Shown: positions 1-9,149 of the stretch, piece after piece
How the letters are laid out: every line of letters begins with the position of its first letter
How positions within the stretch are numbered: position 1 is the first letter of the stretch
Assembly: GCF_003234265.2 (NCBI RefSeq)
Contig: NZ_CP126256.1
Location: forward strand, 1,612,001-1,676,000
Reading direction: 5' to 3'
Source: Curtobacterium sp. MCSS17_015
GTDB lineage: Bacteria; Actinomycetota; Actinomycetes; Actinomycetales; Microbacteriaceae
Length of the DNA stretch: 64,000 bases
Notes under the pieces: generated by a model
What the model was told of the DNA's origin: nothing
Seen by the model: the letters and a program-made list of their open reading frames with translations, nothing else
Database searches by the model: none
Position numbers and translations under genes: made by a program

Positions 1-800
1 ACGCCCACGACGTTCTCGTTGGTCTTGCCCGGACCCGCGTACTGCGTGTGCTTGTTCACGACGACGAGCACGAGGTGCACGCCGAGCACCGCGACCAGGA
101 TCGCCGGCAGCAGCAGGATGTGGAGCGTGTACAGGCGGCCGACGATGTCGGTGCCCGGGAACTCACCACCGAACAGCAGGTAGGCGATCCAGACGCCGAT
201 CACCGGGATGCCCTCGATCATGCCGACGATGATGCGGAGACCGTTGCCGGAGAGCAGGTCGTCGGGAAGCGAGTAGCCGGTGAAGCCCTCGGCCATGGCG
301 AGGATCCAGAGCACGAAGCCGAAGACCCAGTTGAGCTCGCGCGGCTTGCGGAACGCGCCGGTGAAGAAGACGCGAGCCATGTGCAGCATGACCGAGGCCA
401 CGAACAGCAGGGCCGCCCAGTGGTGGATCTGTCGCACGAACAGGCCGCCGCGGATCTCGAACGAGATGTCCAGGGTGGACTGCAGGGCGACCGACATCTC
501 GACGCCCTTCATCGGGACGTACGAGCCGTCGTAGACGACCTCGGTCATGGACGCCTGGTAGAAGAACGTCAGGAAGGTCCCGGAGAGCAGGACGACGACG
601 AAGCTGTAGAGCGCCACCTCACCGAGCATGAAGCTCCAGTGGTCGGGGAAGATCTTGCGCCCGACCTCCTTCACCAAGCCGGAGATGCTCGTGCGCTCGT
701 CGATGTAGTTCGCGGTGTAGTTGATCAGGCGCGAACCACGGTCAGGAGCCGGCTTGTTCGACGACTCGGTGTTGGGGGTGGTTGTCGTTGTGCTGCTCAT
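1..800 (-). CDS. qcrB: cytochrome bc1 complex cytochrome b subunit QcrB (partial, C-terminus beyond left edge)
   Basis: Only the first 266 residues are present; the gene runs off the left edge. This is the membrane diheme cytochrome b subunit of the menaquinol:cytochrome c oxidoreductase. Visible are the amphipathic N-terminus, several membrane helices, and candidate b-heme ligands: the His pair at 126/127, His140, and His residues near 226 and 241 in the fourth helix. The catalytic PEWY region is not in the window. The ATG overlaps the qcrA stop by four bases (ATGA), so the two are translationally coupled and lie in the ctaE-qcrC-qcrA-qcrB operon. Family assignment is firm from order and helix pattern. 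Confidence 0.93.
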   Translation of the reverse strand, partial: MSSTTTTTPNTESSNKPAPDRGSRLINYTANYIDERTSISGLVKEVGRKIFPDHWSFMLGEVALYSFVVVLLSGTFLTFFYQASMTEVVYDGSYVPMKGVEMSVALQSTLDISFEIRGGLFVRQIHHWAALLFVASVMLHMARVFFTGAFRKPRELNWVFGFVLWILAMAEGFTGYSLPDDLLSGNGLRIIVGMIEGIPVIGVWIAYLLFGGEFPGTDIVGRLYTLHILLLPAILVAVLGVHLVLVVVNKHTQYAGPGKTNENVVG

Positions 801-1864
801 GAGCGGGCACGCTCCCAGAAGGACGGGCCGACCGGCTCGTGGAAGTCGCTCTGTGCGACCAGGTAGCCGTCGTCATCGACCGAGATCGGAAGTTGGGGGA
901 GGGGGCGGGCCGCCGGTCCGAAGATGACCTCGCAGTTGTTCGAGACATCGAAGGTGGACTGGTGGCACGGGCACAGCAGGTGGTGCGTCTGCTGCTCGTA
1001 GAGCGCGACCGGGCATCCGACGTGGGTACAGATCTTGGAGTATGCGACGATGCCGTCGTAGCCCCAGTTCTCCTGGCCCTTGCCGGGGTTGAGGTCCTTC
1101 GGGTCCAGACGCATCAGGAGGACGGCGGCCTTGGCCTTCTCCTCGAGCATGTGCTCGGAGTCGAGCATGCCCTCGGGGATGACGTGGAACACAGATCCGA
1201 TGGTGACGTCGGACGCCTTGATCGGCAGACCCGTCGGGTCCTTGGTCAGGCGCAGGCCCGACTTCCAGAAGGTGTGACGGAGCAGCTCGTTCGGGTCTTC
1301 CTTCGGCGCCAGGTCGCGCACCAGGACGATGCCGGGGAGCGGGAAGGCCACCAGCGCGCCGATGAGCGAGTTGCGGATCAGCTTGCGACGGCTGAAGCCG
1401 GACTCCTTGTCGGCGAGCTGGAACGCCTCGACCGCCTTGGCACGGGTCTCGTCCGAGCCCCGCGTGGTGTGACGCATCTCGGTGAGTTCCCGGTCGGAGA
1501 CCAGGGTCTTCGACCAGTAGACGGCCCCGATGCCCAGTGCGAGCAGGGCGAGCGTGATCGAGAGTCCGAGGAACAGGTTCGCGGAGCGGACCGACCCGAA
1601 GTCGTTCGAATCGATCGGGAAGGCGATGTACGCGGCGATCGACAGGACGCTGCCGATGATCGACAGGTAGAAGAACGTGGCGACCTGGCGCTCGGCCAGA
1701 CGCTGCTTCTTCGGGTCGACGTCGGTGCGGCGAGCGCGGTGCGGCGGCTCACCCGGGTTCTCGAACCGCTCCGACGGCAGGACGGCGGTCCCCGCCGGCT
1801 GCGTCGCGCCGTGCTTCTCGACAGCCGAGGACGAGTTCAGTGCCTCGTCGTCGTGCTCTGCCAT
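797..1864 (-). CDS. qcrA: Rieske iron-sulfur subunit QcrA of the bc1 complex
   Basis: This 355-residue protein carries the 2Fe-2S cluster that accepts electrons from menaquinol. It shows the full Rieske signature: CTHVGC at 279-284 and CPCH at 298-301, giving ligands C279, H281, C298, H301 and a C284-C300 disulfide. Three hydrophobic segments near 62-82, 96-116 and 166-183 precede the soluble domain; this is the extended actinobacterial N-terminus, unlike the single-anchor mitochondrial form. The chosen ATG has a purine-rich GAAGGGAA upstream. An in-frame start nine codons earlier exists but lacks such a site. It sits between qcrC and qcrB. Confidence 0.95.
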   Translation of the reverse strand: MAEHDDEALNSSSAVEKHGATQPAGTAVLPSERFENPGEPPHRARRTDVDPKKQRLAERQVATFFYLSIIGSVLSIAAYIAFPIDSNDFGSVRSANLFLGLSITLALLALGIGAVYWSKTLVSDRELTEMRHTTRGSDETRAKAVEAFQLADKESGFSRRKLIRNSLIGALVAFPLPGIVLVRDLAPKEDPNELLRHTFWKSGLRLTKDPTGLPIKASDVTIGSVFHVIPEGMLDSEHMLEEKAKAAVLLMRLDPKDLNPGKGQENWGYDGIVAYSKICTHVGCPVALYEQQTHHLLCPCHQSTFDVSNNCEVIFGPAARPLPQLPISVDDDGYLVAQSDFHEPVGPSFWERARS

Positions 1865-1897
1865 GGTGTTCCCTTCAGTGTCGTGCGACACGGACGA

Positions 1898-2713
1898 TCA
1901 GTTCTGCTTCGCGGTCAGCCAGACGGTCATCGCAACGACCGCGCCGAGCCCGAAGATCCAGATGAACAGACCCTCGGCGACCGGGCCGATGTCACCCAGG
2001 CCGAAGCCACCGGGCGACCGGTTGTCCTGCACGTACTTGAGGTACGTGATGATGTCGGCCTTCTGGTCCGGCGTGAGGTTCAGGTCGTTGAAGACCGGCA
2101 TGTTCTGCGGGCCGGTGAGCATGGCCTCGTAGATGTGCTTGCCCGAGACGTCGCGCAGGTTCGGCGCGTACTTGCCCTCGGTCAGGGCGCCACCGGCGCC
2201 GGCGACGTTGTGGCACATGGCGCAGTTGATGCGGAACAGCTCGGCGCCCTCGGCCGCGTCACCTTCGGAGCCGTCCGTGAGCTCCTCGCCCGGGACCGAC
2301 GGGCCGGGGCCGAGCGACGCGACGTACGCCGCCATGGCGTCGACCTGCTGGTCGGTGAACTGCTCGGGCTTCTCTTCACCCTGGGGTCCCTGTGCAGCGA
2401 GCGGCATGCGGCCGGTGCCGACCTGGAAGTCGACCGACGCGGCGCCGACGCCGATGAGGGACGGGCCTTCGCTCGTGCCCTGCGCAGAGAGACCGTGGCA
2501 GGTGGCGCAGTTCGAGGCGAAGAGCTTCTGACCCTCGTTCACCTGCGACTGGCTCGACTCGGCCACCGTGCTCGAGGTGCTGTCCTCGGCGTTGGCCGAG
2601 GTGCTGAAGAGCGCGTACGCGCCACCCGTCGTCATGAGGGCGACGGCGAGCAGGGACACGGTCGCCATGGGGGAGCGCCGGCCCTTGTTGTTCTTCTTCG
2701 ATGTGTTGAACAT
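1898..2713 (-). CDS. qcrC: diheme cytochrome c subunit QcrC of the bc1 complex
   Basis: This 271-residue membrane-anchored diheme cytochrome c replaces soluble cytochrome c in the actinobacterial bc1-aa3 supercomplex. An N-terminal hydrophobic segment (about 17-38) exports the protein. CATCH at 69-73 and CAMCH at 164-168 are two covalent heme-c sites. A C-terminal helix near 247-265 anchors it. The first ATG was taken because it lies 20 bp after ctaE in the same operon; a start at residue 16 is possible. Electrons pass from QcrA through QcrC to the aa3 oxidase. The longer antisense-direction extension of this frame into trpD is not coding. Confidence 0.95.
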   Translation of the reverse strand: MFNTSKKNNKGRRSPMATVSLLAVALMTTGGAYALFSTSANAEDSTSSTVAESSQSQVNEGQKLFASNCATCHGLSAQGTSEGPSLIGVGAASVDFQVGTGRMPLAAQGPQGEEKPEQFTDQQVDAMAAYVASLGPGPSVPGEELTDGSEGDAAEGAELFRINCAMCHNVAGAGGALTEGKYAPNLRDVSGKHIYEAMLTGPQNMPVFNDLNLTPDQKADIITYLKYVQDNRSPGGFGLGDIGPVAEGLFIWIFGLGAVVAMTVWLTAKQN

Positions 2714-2733
2714 GCTGTGGGGCTGCCTGATTC

Positions 2734-3372
2734 TCACTTGAGGAGGTAGATGACGGCGAAGAGACCGATCCACACGACGTCGACGAAGTGCCAGTAGTAG
2801 GACACGACGATCGCGGTGGTGGCTTCCTTGTGCCCGAAGTTCTTCGCGGCGAACCCACGCCCGAGCGTGAGGAGGAAGGCGATGAGGCCACCGGTCACGT
2901 GCAGGCCGTGGAAGCCGGTGGTCATGTAGAACGCCGAACCGTAGGCGCTCGAGGAGAGCGTCATGCCCTCGTGCCAGAGGTTGGCGTACTCGAAGATCTG
3001 CCCACAGACGAAGATGGCGCCCATGCAGTAGGTGACGAAGAACCACTCCGTCATGCCCCAGTCCTTCGGGTTCCAGCTGGTGCGGTGCACCTGGAACCGC
3101 TCCGCGGCGAAGACGGCGAACTGGCAGGCGAAGCTCGACAGCACCAGGATGATGGTGTTCACCGACGCGAACGGCACCTCGAGCTTGGCGGTCTCTGTCG
3201 CCCAGAGCTCGGGAGAGGTGCTGCGCAGCGTGAAGTAGATCGCGAACAGGCCGGCGAAGAACATGACCTCGCTGCCCAGCCACACGATCGTCCCCACGGC
3301 AACGGGGTTCGGCCTGTTCAGGACCGGACCGCTGACGGATCTGGAGAGAGGGGTGCTTGTCACGTCCTCCAT
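2734..3372 (-). CDS. ctaE: aa3-type cytochrome c oxidase subunit III CtaE
   Basis: This 212-residue, five-helix membrane protein is subunit III of the terminal oxidase and heads the ctaE-qcrCAB operon. The motif with [11 protein letters not shown] near the first helix, and the His/Glu-containing later helices, are typical of heme-copper oxidase subunit III. Two starts are plausible. The ATG at 3372 is used here. A GTG at 3363 is also possible: CATAAT lies 7 nt before it, which would give a leaderless mRNA, while GGAGGA right before that GTG is too close to act as a ribosome site. Divergent from trpD across about 70 bp, as in mycobacteria. Other oxidase subunits are not in the window. Confidence 0.93.
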   Translation of the reverse strand: MEDVTSTPLSRSVSGPVLNRPNPVAVGTIVWLGSEVMFFAGLFAIYFTLRSTSPELWATETAKLEVPFASVNTIILVLSSFACQFAVFAAERFQVHRTSWNPKDWGMTEWFFVTYCMGAIFVCGQIFEYANLWHEGMTLSSSAYGSAFYMTTGFHGLHVTGGLIAFLLTLGRGFAAKNFGHKEATTAIVVSYYWHFVDVVWIGLFAVIYLLK

Positions 3373-3430
3373 TATGGCGGAAACCCCCGACAGTGTTTTC
3401 GCAGGCAACTGGCGGGTCCTCCAGAATCAG

Positions 3431-3436
3431 TACGAT
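3431..3436 (+). promoter_or_regulatory. -10 element of trpD, leaderless arrangement
   Basis: TACGAT ends exactly 6 nt before the trpD ATG, leaving no room for a Shine-Dalgarno site, so transcription probably starts at or next to the A of the ATG. No convincing -35 hexamer is visible. The same spacing recurs in many genes of the window. Confidence 0.55.
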
Positions 3437-3442
3437 CGAGCC

Positions 3443-4507
3443 ATGTCTGACGCTCTCTCCTGGCCTGCGGTGATCAGCGCGCTCATGGCGCGCGAGGACC
3501 TCTCGATCAGGCAGTCCACATGGGCCATGGAGCAGATCGTGCAGGGCCGGGCCACGGCCGCCCAGATCGCAGCCTTCGCCGTGGCGCTCCGCGCGAAGGG
3601 CGAGACGGTCGACGAGGTCGTCGGCTTCCGCGACGCCGTCCTCGACGCCGCGGTCCCGCTCGACGTCGACCCGATGGCGCTCGACATCGTCGGGACGGGC
3701 GGGGACGTCGTCGGCACGGTGAACGTGTCGACCATGGCGGCCATCGTCATCGCCGCCGCGGGCGTGCCGGTCGTCAAGCACGGCAACCGCGCCAGCTCGT
3801 CGAAGTCGGGCTCCAGCGACGTGCTCGCGGCGCTCGGCCTCGACCTCACGATGGACGCCGCGCGTGTCGCCGAGACCTTCCGGCGTGTCGGGCTGACCTT
3901 CGCCTTCGCCAGCGCGTTCCACCCCGGTTTCGCCCATGCAGCCCCGGTCCGGCGGGAGATCGGCGTGCCCACGGTGTTCAACTTCCTCGGTCCGCTGGTC
4001 AACCCCGCGCGGTGCGAGGCGAACGCGGTCGGCGTGGCGCAACTCGAGCTCGTGCCGATCATCACGGGCGTGTTCCAGACCCGCGGCGCGACGGCGCTCG
4101 TCTTCCGCGGTGACGACGGGCTCGACGAACTCACCACGACCGGACACAGCCACATCTGGCAGGTCTCCGGGGGCCGCGTCACGGAGCACGACCTCGACCC
4201 GCGGGACCTCGGCATCGCCCGCGCCCGGACCGAGGACCTGCTCGGCGGCGAGCCGGTCGAGAACGCCGCCATCGTCCGGCGCGTGCTCGCGGGGGAGACC
4301 GGGCCGATCCGCGACATCGTCCTGCTGAACGCGGCGGCCGGTCTGGTGTCCTTCCGACTGGCGCAGGACCCGACCGAGACGGACCGCCCGATCCTGCAGC
4401 GGTTCCGGGAGCAGCTGGTGGTCGCGGCGGCATCCGTGGACTCCGGTGCCGCCATGCGCAAACTGGACGAGTGGGTCGGCGCGGCGCCGGCCGCCACCTC
4501 GGCTTGA
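3443..4507 (+). CDS. trpD: anthranilate phosphoribosyltransferase
   Basis: This enzyme transfers the phosphoribosyl group of PRPP to anthranilate, the second step of tryptophan synthesis, in the cytoplasm. The 354-residue length is typical. The PRPP-binding glycine loop GTGGD is near residue 80, followed by the serine/asparagine-rich stretch around KHGNRASSSKSGS that contacts PRPP and anthranilate. The ATG is preceded by TACGAT at 6 nt and no ribosome site, so a leaderless start was chosen. An open extension upstream overlaps the ctaE start and was rejected. No other trp gene is near; orphan trpD next to the respiratory cluster is a known actinobacterial arrangement. Confidence 0.95.
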   Translation: MSDALSWPAVISALMAREDLSIRQSTWAMEQIVQGRATAAQIAAFAVALRAKGETVDEVVGFRDAVLDAAVPLDVDPMALDIVGTGGDVVGTVNVSTMAAIVIAAAGVPVVKHGNRASSSKSGSSDVLAALGLDLTMDAARVAETFRRVGLTFAFASAFHPGFAHAAPVRREIGVPTVFNFLGPLVNPARCEANAVGVAQLELVPIITGVFQTRGATALVFRGDDGLDELTTTGHSHIWQVSGGRVTEHDLDPRDLGIARARTEDLLGGEPVENAAIVRRVLAGETGPIRDIVLLNAAAGLVSFRLAQDPTETDRPILQRFREQLVVAAASVDSGAAMRKLDEWVGAAPAATSA

Positions 4508-4620
4508 GACGCCGCCGAGACGCCGAGACGCCGAGTCGCCGCAGAGTCCCCGAGACGTCACCGGATCCGGCGGCGCCTCGTGGACACGGCGGCGTTCCCG
4601 GCGCACGCGCACGGCGCAAC

Positions 4621-4668
4621 GACGGGAGGCCCGCACCGGTTCCGTGGAACCGGTGCGGGCCTCCCGTC
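4621..4668. terminator. long perfect hairpin between convergent trpD and glpK (palindrome family copy)
   Basis: Inverted repeat of 23-bp arms with a 2-nt centre. The outer ten bases GACGGGAGGC and their complement are identical to those of four other intergenic hairpins in the window; the inner stem differs. Its position between converging stop codons suggests a bidirectional terminator without a T-tract. The 110 bp before it hold short GACGCCGA-type repeats (4508-4540) and no gene. Confidence 0.75.
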
Positions 4669-4692
4669 TGTCGGTCGGTCAGCTGTGATGCG

Positions 4693-6204
4693 TCAGCGGA
4701 CGTCCTCGTCGACCCAGTCGAAGGTCTTCGTGACGGCCTTCTTCCACAGGCGCAGCGTGCGCTCGCGCTCGGCGGCGTCGAGCTGCGGCTCCCACCGCTT
4801 GTCCTCCTGCCAGTTGGCGCGGAGCTCGTCGAGGTTGGCCCAGAAGCCGACGGCCAGACCGGCGGCGTAGGCGGCACCGAGGGCCGTCGTCTCGGCGACG
4901 ACCGGGCGGACCACGGGGACGTCGAGGATGTCGGCCTGGAACTGCATGAGCGCGTCGTTGGCGGTCATGCCACCGTCGACCTTGAGCTCGGTGAGTTCGA
5001 CGCCGGAGTCGGCGTTGACGGCGTCGAGGACCTCGCGGGTCTGCAGCGCCGTGGCCTCGAGGGCGGCACGCGCAATGTGGCCCTTGTTGACGAACCGGGT
5101 GAGGCCGACGAGCGCACCGCGGGCGTCCGGACGCCAGTACGGGGCGAAGAGACCCGAGAAGGCGGGGACGAAGTAGACGCCACCGTTGTCCTCGACCGTG
5201 GTGGCGAGCGTCTCGACCTCGGGCGCGCTGCCGATGATGCCGAGGTTGTCGCGGAGCCACTGGATGAGCGAGCCGGTGACGGCGATCGACCCCTCGAGCG
5301 CGTAGTGCGTCTCCTGGTCGCCGAGCTTGTAGCCGACGGTGGTGAGCAGCCCGTTCTCCGAGCGGACGATGTCCGTGCCCGTGTTGAAGATGAGGAAGTT
5401 ACCGGTGCCGTAGGTGTTCTTCGACTCGCCCTGGTCGAACGCGGCCTGGCCGAACGTCGCCGCCTGCTGGTCGCCGAGGATGCCGGCGATCGGGACCTCG
5501 CGGAGGAGGCTCGAGGACTCGACGTGGCCGTAGACCTCGGAGGAGCTGACGATCTCGGGGAGCATCGACTTCGGCACACCGAAGTCGGCGAGGATGTCGT
5601 CGCGCCACTGCAGCGTCTCGAGGTCCATGAACAGGGTGCGGGACGCGTTCGTGACGTCCGTCTTGTGGACACCGCCGTCGGTGCCGCCGGTCAGGTTCCA
5701 GAGGACCCAGGTGTCGGTCGTGCCGAAGAGCAGGTCGCCGGCCTCGGCCTTCTCGCGCGCGCCCTCCACGTTCTCGAGGATCCACGCGATCTTCGTGCCG
5801 GAGAAGTACGTCGCCAGCGGGAGTCCGACGATCGCCTTGTAGCGGTCGGTGTCGCCGTCCGCGAGCTTGTCGACGATGGCCTGCGTGCGGGTGTCCTGCC
5901 AGACGATGGCGTTGTAGACGGCCTTGCCGGTCGTCTTGTCCCACACGACCGCGGTCTCGCGCTGGTTCGTGATGCCGACGGCTGCGACGTCGTGACGCGT
6001 GATGTCGGCGCGGGACAGGGCCTGGCCGATGACCTCACGCGTGTTGTCCCAGATCTCGGACGGGTCGTGCTCGACCCACCCGGCGCGCGGGAAGATCTGC
6101 TCGTGTTCCTTCTGCCCGACGGAGACGATCGAACCGGAGTGGTCGAAGACGATCGCTCGCGTGCTGGTGGTTCCCTGGTCGATGGCGACGATGTAGTCGG
6201 CCAT
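4693..6204 (-). CDS. glpK: glycerol kinase
   Basis: Phosphorylates glycerol to glycerol 3-phosphate with ATP. The 503-residue length fits the family. The N-terminal phosphate-binding loop [13 protein letters not shown] (about 9-21) and the later [11 protein letters not shown] segment mark the FGGY/actin-like ATPase fold. The ATG has a strong AAGGAG site 6 nt upstream. It follows glpF by 117 bp on the same strand, so facilitator and kinase form one uptake-and-trapping unit. On the other side of the shared control region lies dhaKLM, which handles dihydroxyacetone, so the locus serves two triose-entry routes. The gene ends toward trpD with a shared hairpin. Confidence 0.97.
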   Translation of the reverse strand: MADYIVAIDQGTTSTRAIVFDHSGSIVSVGQKEHEQIFPRAGWVEHDPSEIWDNTREVIGQALSRADITRHDVAAVGITNQRETAVVWDKTTGKAVYNAIVWQDTRTQAIVDKLADGDTDRYKAIVGLPLATYFSGTKIAWILENVEGAREKAEAGDLLFGTTDTWVLWNLTGGTDGGVHKTDVTNASRTLFMDLETLQWRDDILADFGVPKSMLPEIVSSSEVYGHVESSSLLREVPIAGILGDQQAATFGQAAFDQGESKNTYGTGNFLIFNTGTDIVRSENGLLTTVGYKLGDQETHYALEGSIAVTGSLIQWLRDNLGIIGSAPEVETLATTVEDNGGVYFVPAFSGLFAPYWRPDARGALVGLTRFVNKGHIARAALEATALQTREVLDAVNADSGVELTELKVDGGMTANDALMQFQADILDVPVVRPVVAETTALGAAYAAGLAVGFWANLDELRANWQEDKRWEPQLDAAERERTLRLWKKAVTKTFDWVDEDVR

Positions 6205-6240
6205 TGGTGCTCCTTACGACGGTGTTCGGTGCTGCGGCCG

Positions 6241-6258
6241 GGCCGGGTCGACCCGGCC
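6241..6258. repeat. 18-bp perfect palindrome in the glpF-glpK spacer
   Basis: GGCCGGGTCGACCCGGCC is self-complementary and lies 37 bp before the glpK start within the 117-bp gap after glpF. It could form a short mRNA hairpin that tunes glpK relative to glpF, or be a regulator site; the sequence alone does not decide. Nothing else is seen in the gap. Confidence 0.5.
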
Positions 6259-6321
6259 GCGTGGGTGGTGCAGGTGGGAGAGCGCGGCTGACGCGCTGGT
6301 GGTGCCGGGGCTCGCTCGGTG

Positions 6322-7047
6322 CTAGGACACCATCGGGAGGAGCGCACCGGAGACGACGGCGGCGAGGGCGCCACCGACGAGCGGGCCGACGACCGGGACC
6401 CAGGCGTAGGACCAGTCGCTCGTGCCCTTGCCCTTGATCGGCAGGATGGCGTGGGCGATGCGCGGACCGAGGTCACGGGCCGGGTTGATGGCGTAGCCGG
6501 TCGGGCCACCGAGCGAGACACCGATCGCGATCACGAGGAAGGCGACGGGGATCGCGCCGAGCTCGGCCGGGGTCTGCCCGTTCGTGAAGGCGATGACCAC
6601 GAAGACGAGGACGAACGTGCCGATGATCTCGGTGACGACGTTCCAGCCGTAGCTGCGGATGGCCGGGCCGGTCGAGAAGACGCCGAGCTTCGCGGCGGCG
6701 TCGGGCTCGGCGTCGAAGTGCTGCTTGTAGGCGAGCCAGACGATGACCGCACCGATGATCGCGCCGATGAGCTGGGCGAGCCAGTAGAGGAGCATCTCAC
6801 CGACGCTGATGTTGCCGAGGATCGCCTGGGCGAGGCTGACCGCGGGGTTGAGCTGGCCGCCGGACTTGTACGAGACGGTGACGCCGGCGAAGACCGCGAA
6901 GCCCCACCCGATCGTGACCATGAGGAAGCCGGCGCCGAAGCCCTTCGACTTCGTGAGCGAGACCGCGGCGACCACACCGCCACCCAGGATGATGAGCATC
7001 GCCGTCCCGACGAGCTCAGACATGAAATTGACGCCGATGCCGTCCAT
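6322..7047 (-). CDS. glpF: glycerol uptake facilitator (aquaglyceroporin)
   Basis: This 241-residue MIP-family channel admits glycerol by diffusion for trapping by the downstream kinase. The two half-helix signatures are present: a first NPAV (GGQLNPAVSLAQ) and a second NPARD (YAINPARDLGPR). The Asp after the second NPAR is the glycerol-facilitator type rather than a water-only aquaporin. Six membrane helices are apparent. The start ATG has CGGAGG upstream; a second ATG eight codons later (MSELVG) lacks a comparable site. First gene of the glpF-glpK operon, divergent from dhaKLM. Confidence 0.95.
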   Translation of the reverse strand: MDGIGVNFMSELVGTAMLIILGGGVVAAVSLTKSKGFGAGFLMVTIGWGFAVFAGVTVSYKSGGQLNPAVSLAQAILGNISVGEMLLYWLAQLIGAIIGAVIVWLAYKQHFDAEPDAAAKLGVFSTGPAIRSYGWNVVTEIIGTFVLVFVVIAFTNGQTPAELGAIPVAFLVIAIGVSLGGPTGYAINPARDLGPRIAHAILPIKGKGTSDWSYAWVPVVGPLVGGALAAVVSGALLPMVS

Positions 7048-7393
7048 CGGTACCTCCGATTTGCTGTGTTCGGGGGCCCGGCCTGAGCACCGGCACTCCC
7101 CGTCGAGTGATTGAGCCCGAGCATAGTGCTGGGCTTTTCCCCGATGTGGGGGACACGGACGCCAGCAGCGTGAAAGTGAACGGACGTGCACCTGCGGTGG
7201 ATACCTGCAGTGGTGCGGGAGTGCCCGAGCCGACCGGCCCGTGCACGGATGTGCAGTCGGACGGCACAGGCACCCGGAACTGCCCCTGGTGCCCGCACCC
7301 CACGGCGGTACAGTGAGCCGACTCCGGACGACGTCGGCGGTGTGCGGGCTGCGGACCGGTGTCTCACCCGTGTCACACCCGTGGAGGCGCAGC
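7048..7393. promoter_or_regulatory. divergent control region between glpF and dhaK
   Basis: No gene is seen in these 346 bp. Candidate -10 elements are TATGCT on the minus strand (7120-7125, for glpF) and TACAGT on the plus strand (7309-7314, for dhaK), both without clear -35 boxes. Related short boxes GGACGTGCAC and GGATGTGCAG occur near 7181-7190 and 7246-7255 and could bind a shared regulator. No regulator gene is adjacent. Promoter calls here are weak inference. Confidence 0.4.
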
Positions 7394-8395
7394 ATGAAGA
7401 AGCTCATCAACGACCCGCAGGCCGTCGTCATCGAGACCGTCCGTGGTTTCGCCCTCGCCCACGCCGAGCACGTGGTGCTCGTCGAGGACCCGGTCCACCT
7501 GCACCGCCGGGACGCCCCGGTCCAGGGGAAGGTGGGCATCGTCAGCGGTGGTGGCAGTGGCCACGAGCCCTTGCACGGCGGCTTCGTGGGGTACGGCATG
7601 CTCGACGCCGCCGTCCCGGGTCCGGTCTTCACCAGCCCGACCCCGGATCCGATCGTCGCTGCCACGAAGGCCGTCGACGGGGGAGCGGGCGTGCTGCACA
7701 TCGTGAAGAACTACACCGGGGACGTCCTCAACTTCGAGACCGCGGCCGAACTCGCCGCGATGGACGACGTGCGGGTGGAAAGCGTGGTCGTGGACGACGA
7801 CGTGGCCGTCCAGGACTCGCTGTTCACCGCGGGTCGCCGCGGCGTCGCCGGCACCGTCGTGGTGGAGAAGTGCGCCGGAGCGGCAGCCGAGCGCGGTGAC
7901 GACCTCGACGCCGTCGCTGCCGTGGCCCGACGGGTCAACGAGATGACGCGCTCGATGGGTCTCGCGCTGTCGTCCGGGACGGTGCCGCACGCCGGCGAGC
8001 CGTCGTTCACCCTGGCGGACGACGAGGTCGAACTCGGCATCGGTATCCACGGCGAGCCCGGCCGCGAGCGGATCCCGATGGCCCCTGCCGACGAACTGGT
8101 CGACCGGGTGCTCGAGCCGATCCTCACCGACCTCGATGCTCCGTCCGGGTCGCAGCTGCTGGTCCTGGTGAACGGCATGGGCGGGACGCCGCAGTCCGAG
8201 CTCTACATCGCGTACCGACGCGCGGTCGAGGTCCTGTCGGATCGCGGGCACGAGGTCGCGCGTAGCCTGGTCGGCAACTACGTCACGTCCCTCGAGATGC
8301 AGGGGTTCTCGATCACCGTCACGGTGCTCGACGAGGACCTCACCGCCCTCTGGGACGCGCCGGTCGAGACGCCGGCACTCCGTTGGGGGCGCTGA
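7394..8395 (+). CDS. dhaK: dihydroxyacetone kinase subunit DhaK
   Basis: This 333-residue subunit binds dihydroxyacetone covalently for phosphoryl transfer from DhaL. The GGGSGHEP loop is at 52-59, and the substrate-binding histidine is His219 in GIHGEPG, matching His218 of the E. coli protein. The ATG has GGAGGCGC upstream. An open extension toward 7241 lies in the control region and was rejected. It is followed by dhaL after 127 bp and then dhaM, a complete PTS-type kinase. No glycerol dehydrogenase is nearby, so dihydroxyacetone may come from outside the cell or another locus. Confidence 0.96.
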   Translation: MKKLINDPQAVVIETVRGFALAHAEHVVLVEDPVHLHRRDAPVQGKVGIVSGGGSGHEPLHGGFVGYGMLDAAVPGPVFTSPTPDPIVAATKAVDGGAGVLHIVKNYTGDVLNFETAAELAAMDDVRVESVVVDDDVAVQDSLFTAGRRGVAGTVVVEKCAGAAAERGDDLDAVAAVARRVNEMTRSMGLALSSGTVPHAGEPSFTLADDEVELGIGIHGEPGRERIPMAPADELVDRVLEPILTDLDAPSGSQLLVLVNGMGGTPQSELYIAYRRAVEVLSDRGHEVARSLVGNYVTSLEMQGFSITVTVLDEDLTALWDAPVETPALRWGR

Positions 8396-8522
8396 CACCC
8401 GTCAGCACCGACCAGCGGCAGCGGGCAGCACGCAACGTCCGACACGCAACACCGCCGCGCACCACCAGCACGACGCCACCGCTCACGACGCCGACCCCGT
8501 CGGCCGCACGAAGGGACACACC

Positions 8523-9149
8523 TTGTCGCTCGACACCGCATGGGCCATCGACTGGGTCCGCCGCACCGCCGCCACCATCGACGAACACCGGGCGGAGTTG
8601 ATCACACTCGACCGCGAGATCGGCGACGGTGACCACGGCGAGAACCTGGACCGCGGGTTCCGTGCGGTGGTCGAGGCCCTCGGCGACGCGACACCGGAGA
8701 CCCCGGGCGCCGTGTTCAAGCTCGTCGCGACCAAGCTCATCTCGACGGTCGGTGGTGCTGCGGGTCCGCTGTTCGGCACGGCGTACCTCAAGGCCGCGCA
8801 GGCCGCCGGTGACGCTGCCGAACTCGACGCGGACACCCTGGTGGCCGTGCTCGCCGCGGCCCGTGACGGCGTGGTCTCGCGTGGCAAGGCCGAAGTCGGC
8901 GACAAGACCATGGTCGACGCCTGGACGCCGGCCGTCGACGCGGCGGCCGCATCGGCAGCGGCGGGGGAGACGCCCGAGCAGGTCCTGGCGGCTGCAGCCG
9001 ACGCCGCCGCCACCGGCGCCGCGTCGACCGACGCCCTGGTCGCCCGGAAAGGCCGCGCGAGCTACCTCGGGGAGCGGGCGGTGGGGCACCGCGACCCGGG
9101 CGCCCAGTCGAGCGCCTACGTCCTGCGCGCCGCGGTGGACGCGGCATGA
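8523..9149 (+). CDS. dhaL: dihydroxyacetone kinase ADP-binding subunit DhaL
   Basis: DhaL holds a tightly bound Mg-ADP that is rephosphorylated by DhaM and passes phosphate to dihydroxyacetone on DhaK. Residues D30, D35 and D37 in DREIGDGDHG are the Mg-coordinating aspartates at the same numbers as in E. coli. The 208-residue length is normal. A TTG is the start that keeps this spacing; no ATG or GTG fits upstream. The last codons overlap the dhaM start (ATGA). The 127-bp gap from dhaK is rich in CAGCAC/CAACAC repeats and no gene is seen there. Confidence 0.93.
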   Translation: MSLDTAWAIDWVRRTAATIDEHRAELITLDREIGDGDHGENLDRGFRAVVEALGDATPETPGAVFKLVATKLISTVGGAAGPLFGTAYLKAAQAAGDAAELDADTLVAVLAAARDGVVSRGKAEVGDKTMVDAWTPAVDAAAASAAAGETPEQVLAAAADAAATGAASTDALVARKGRASYLGERAVGHRDPGAQSSAYVLRAAVDAA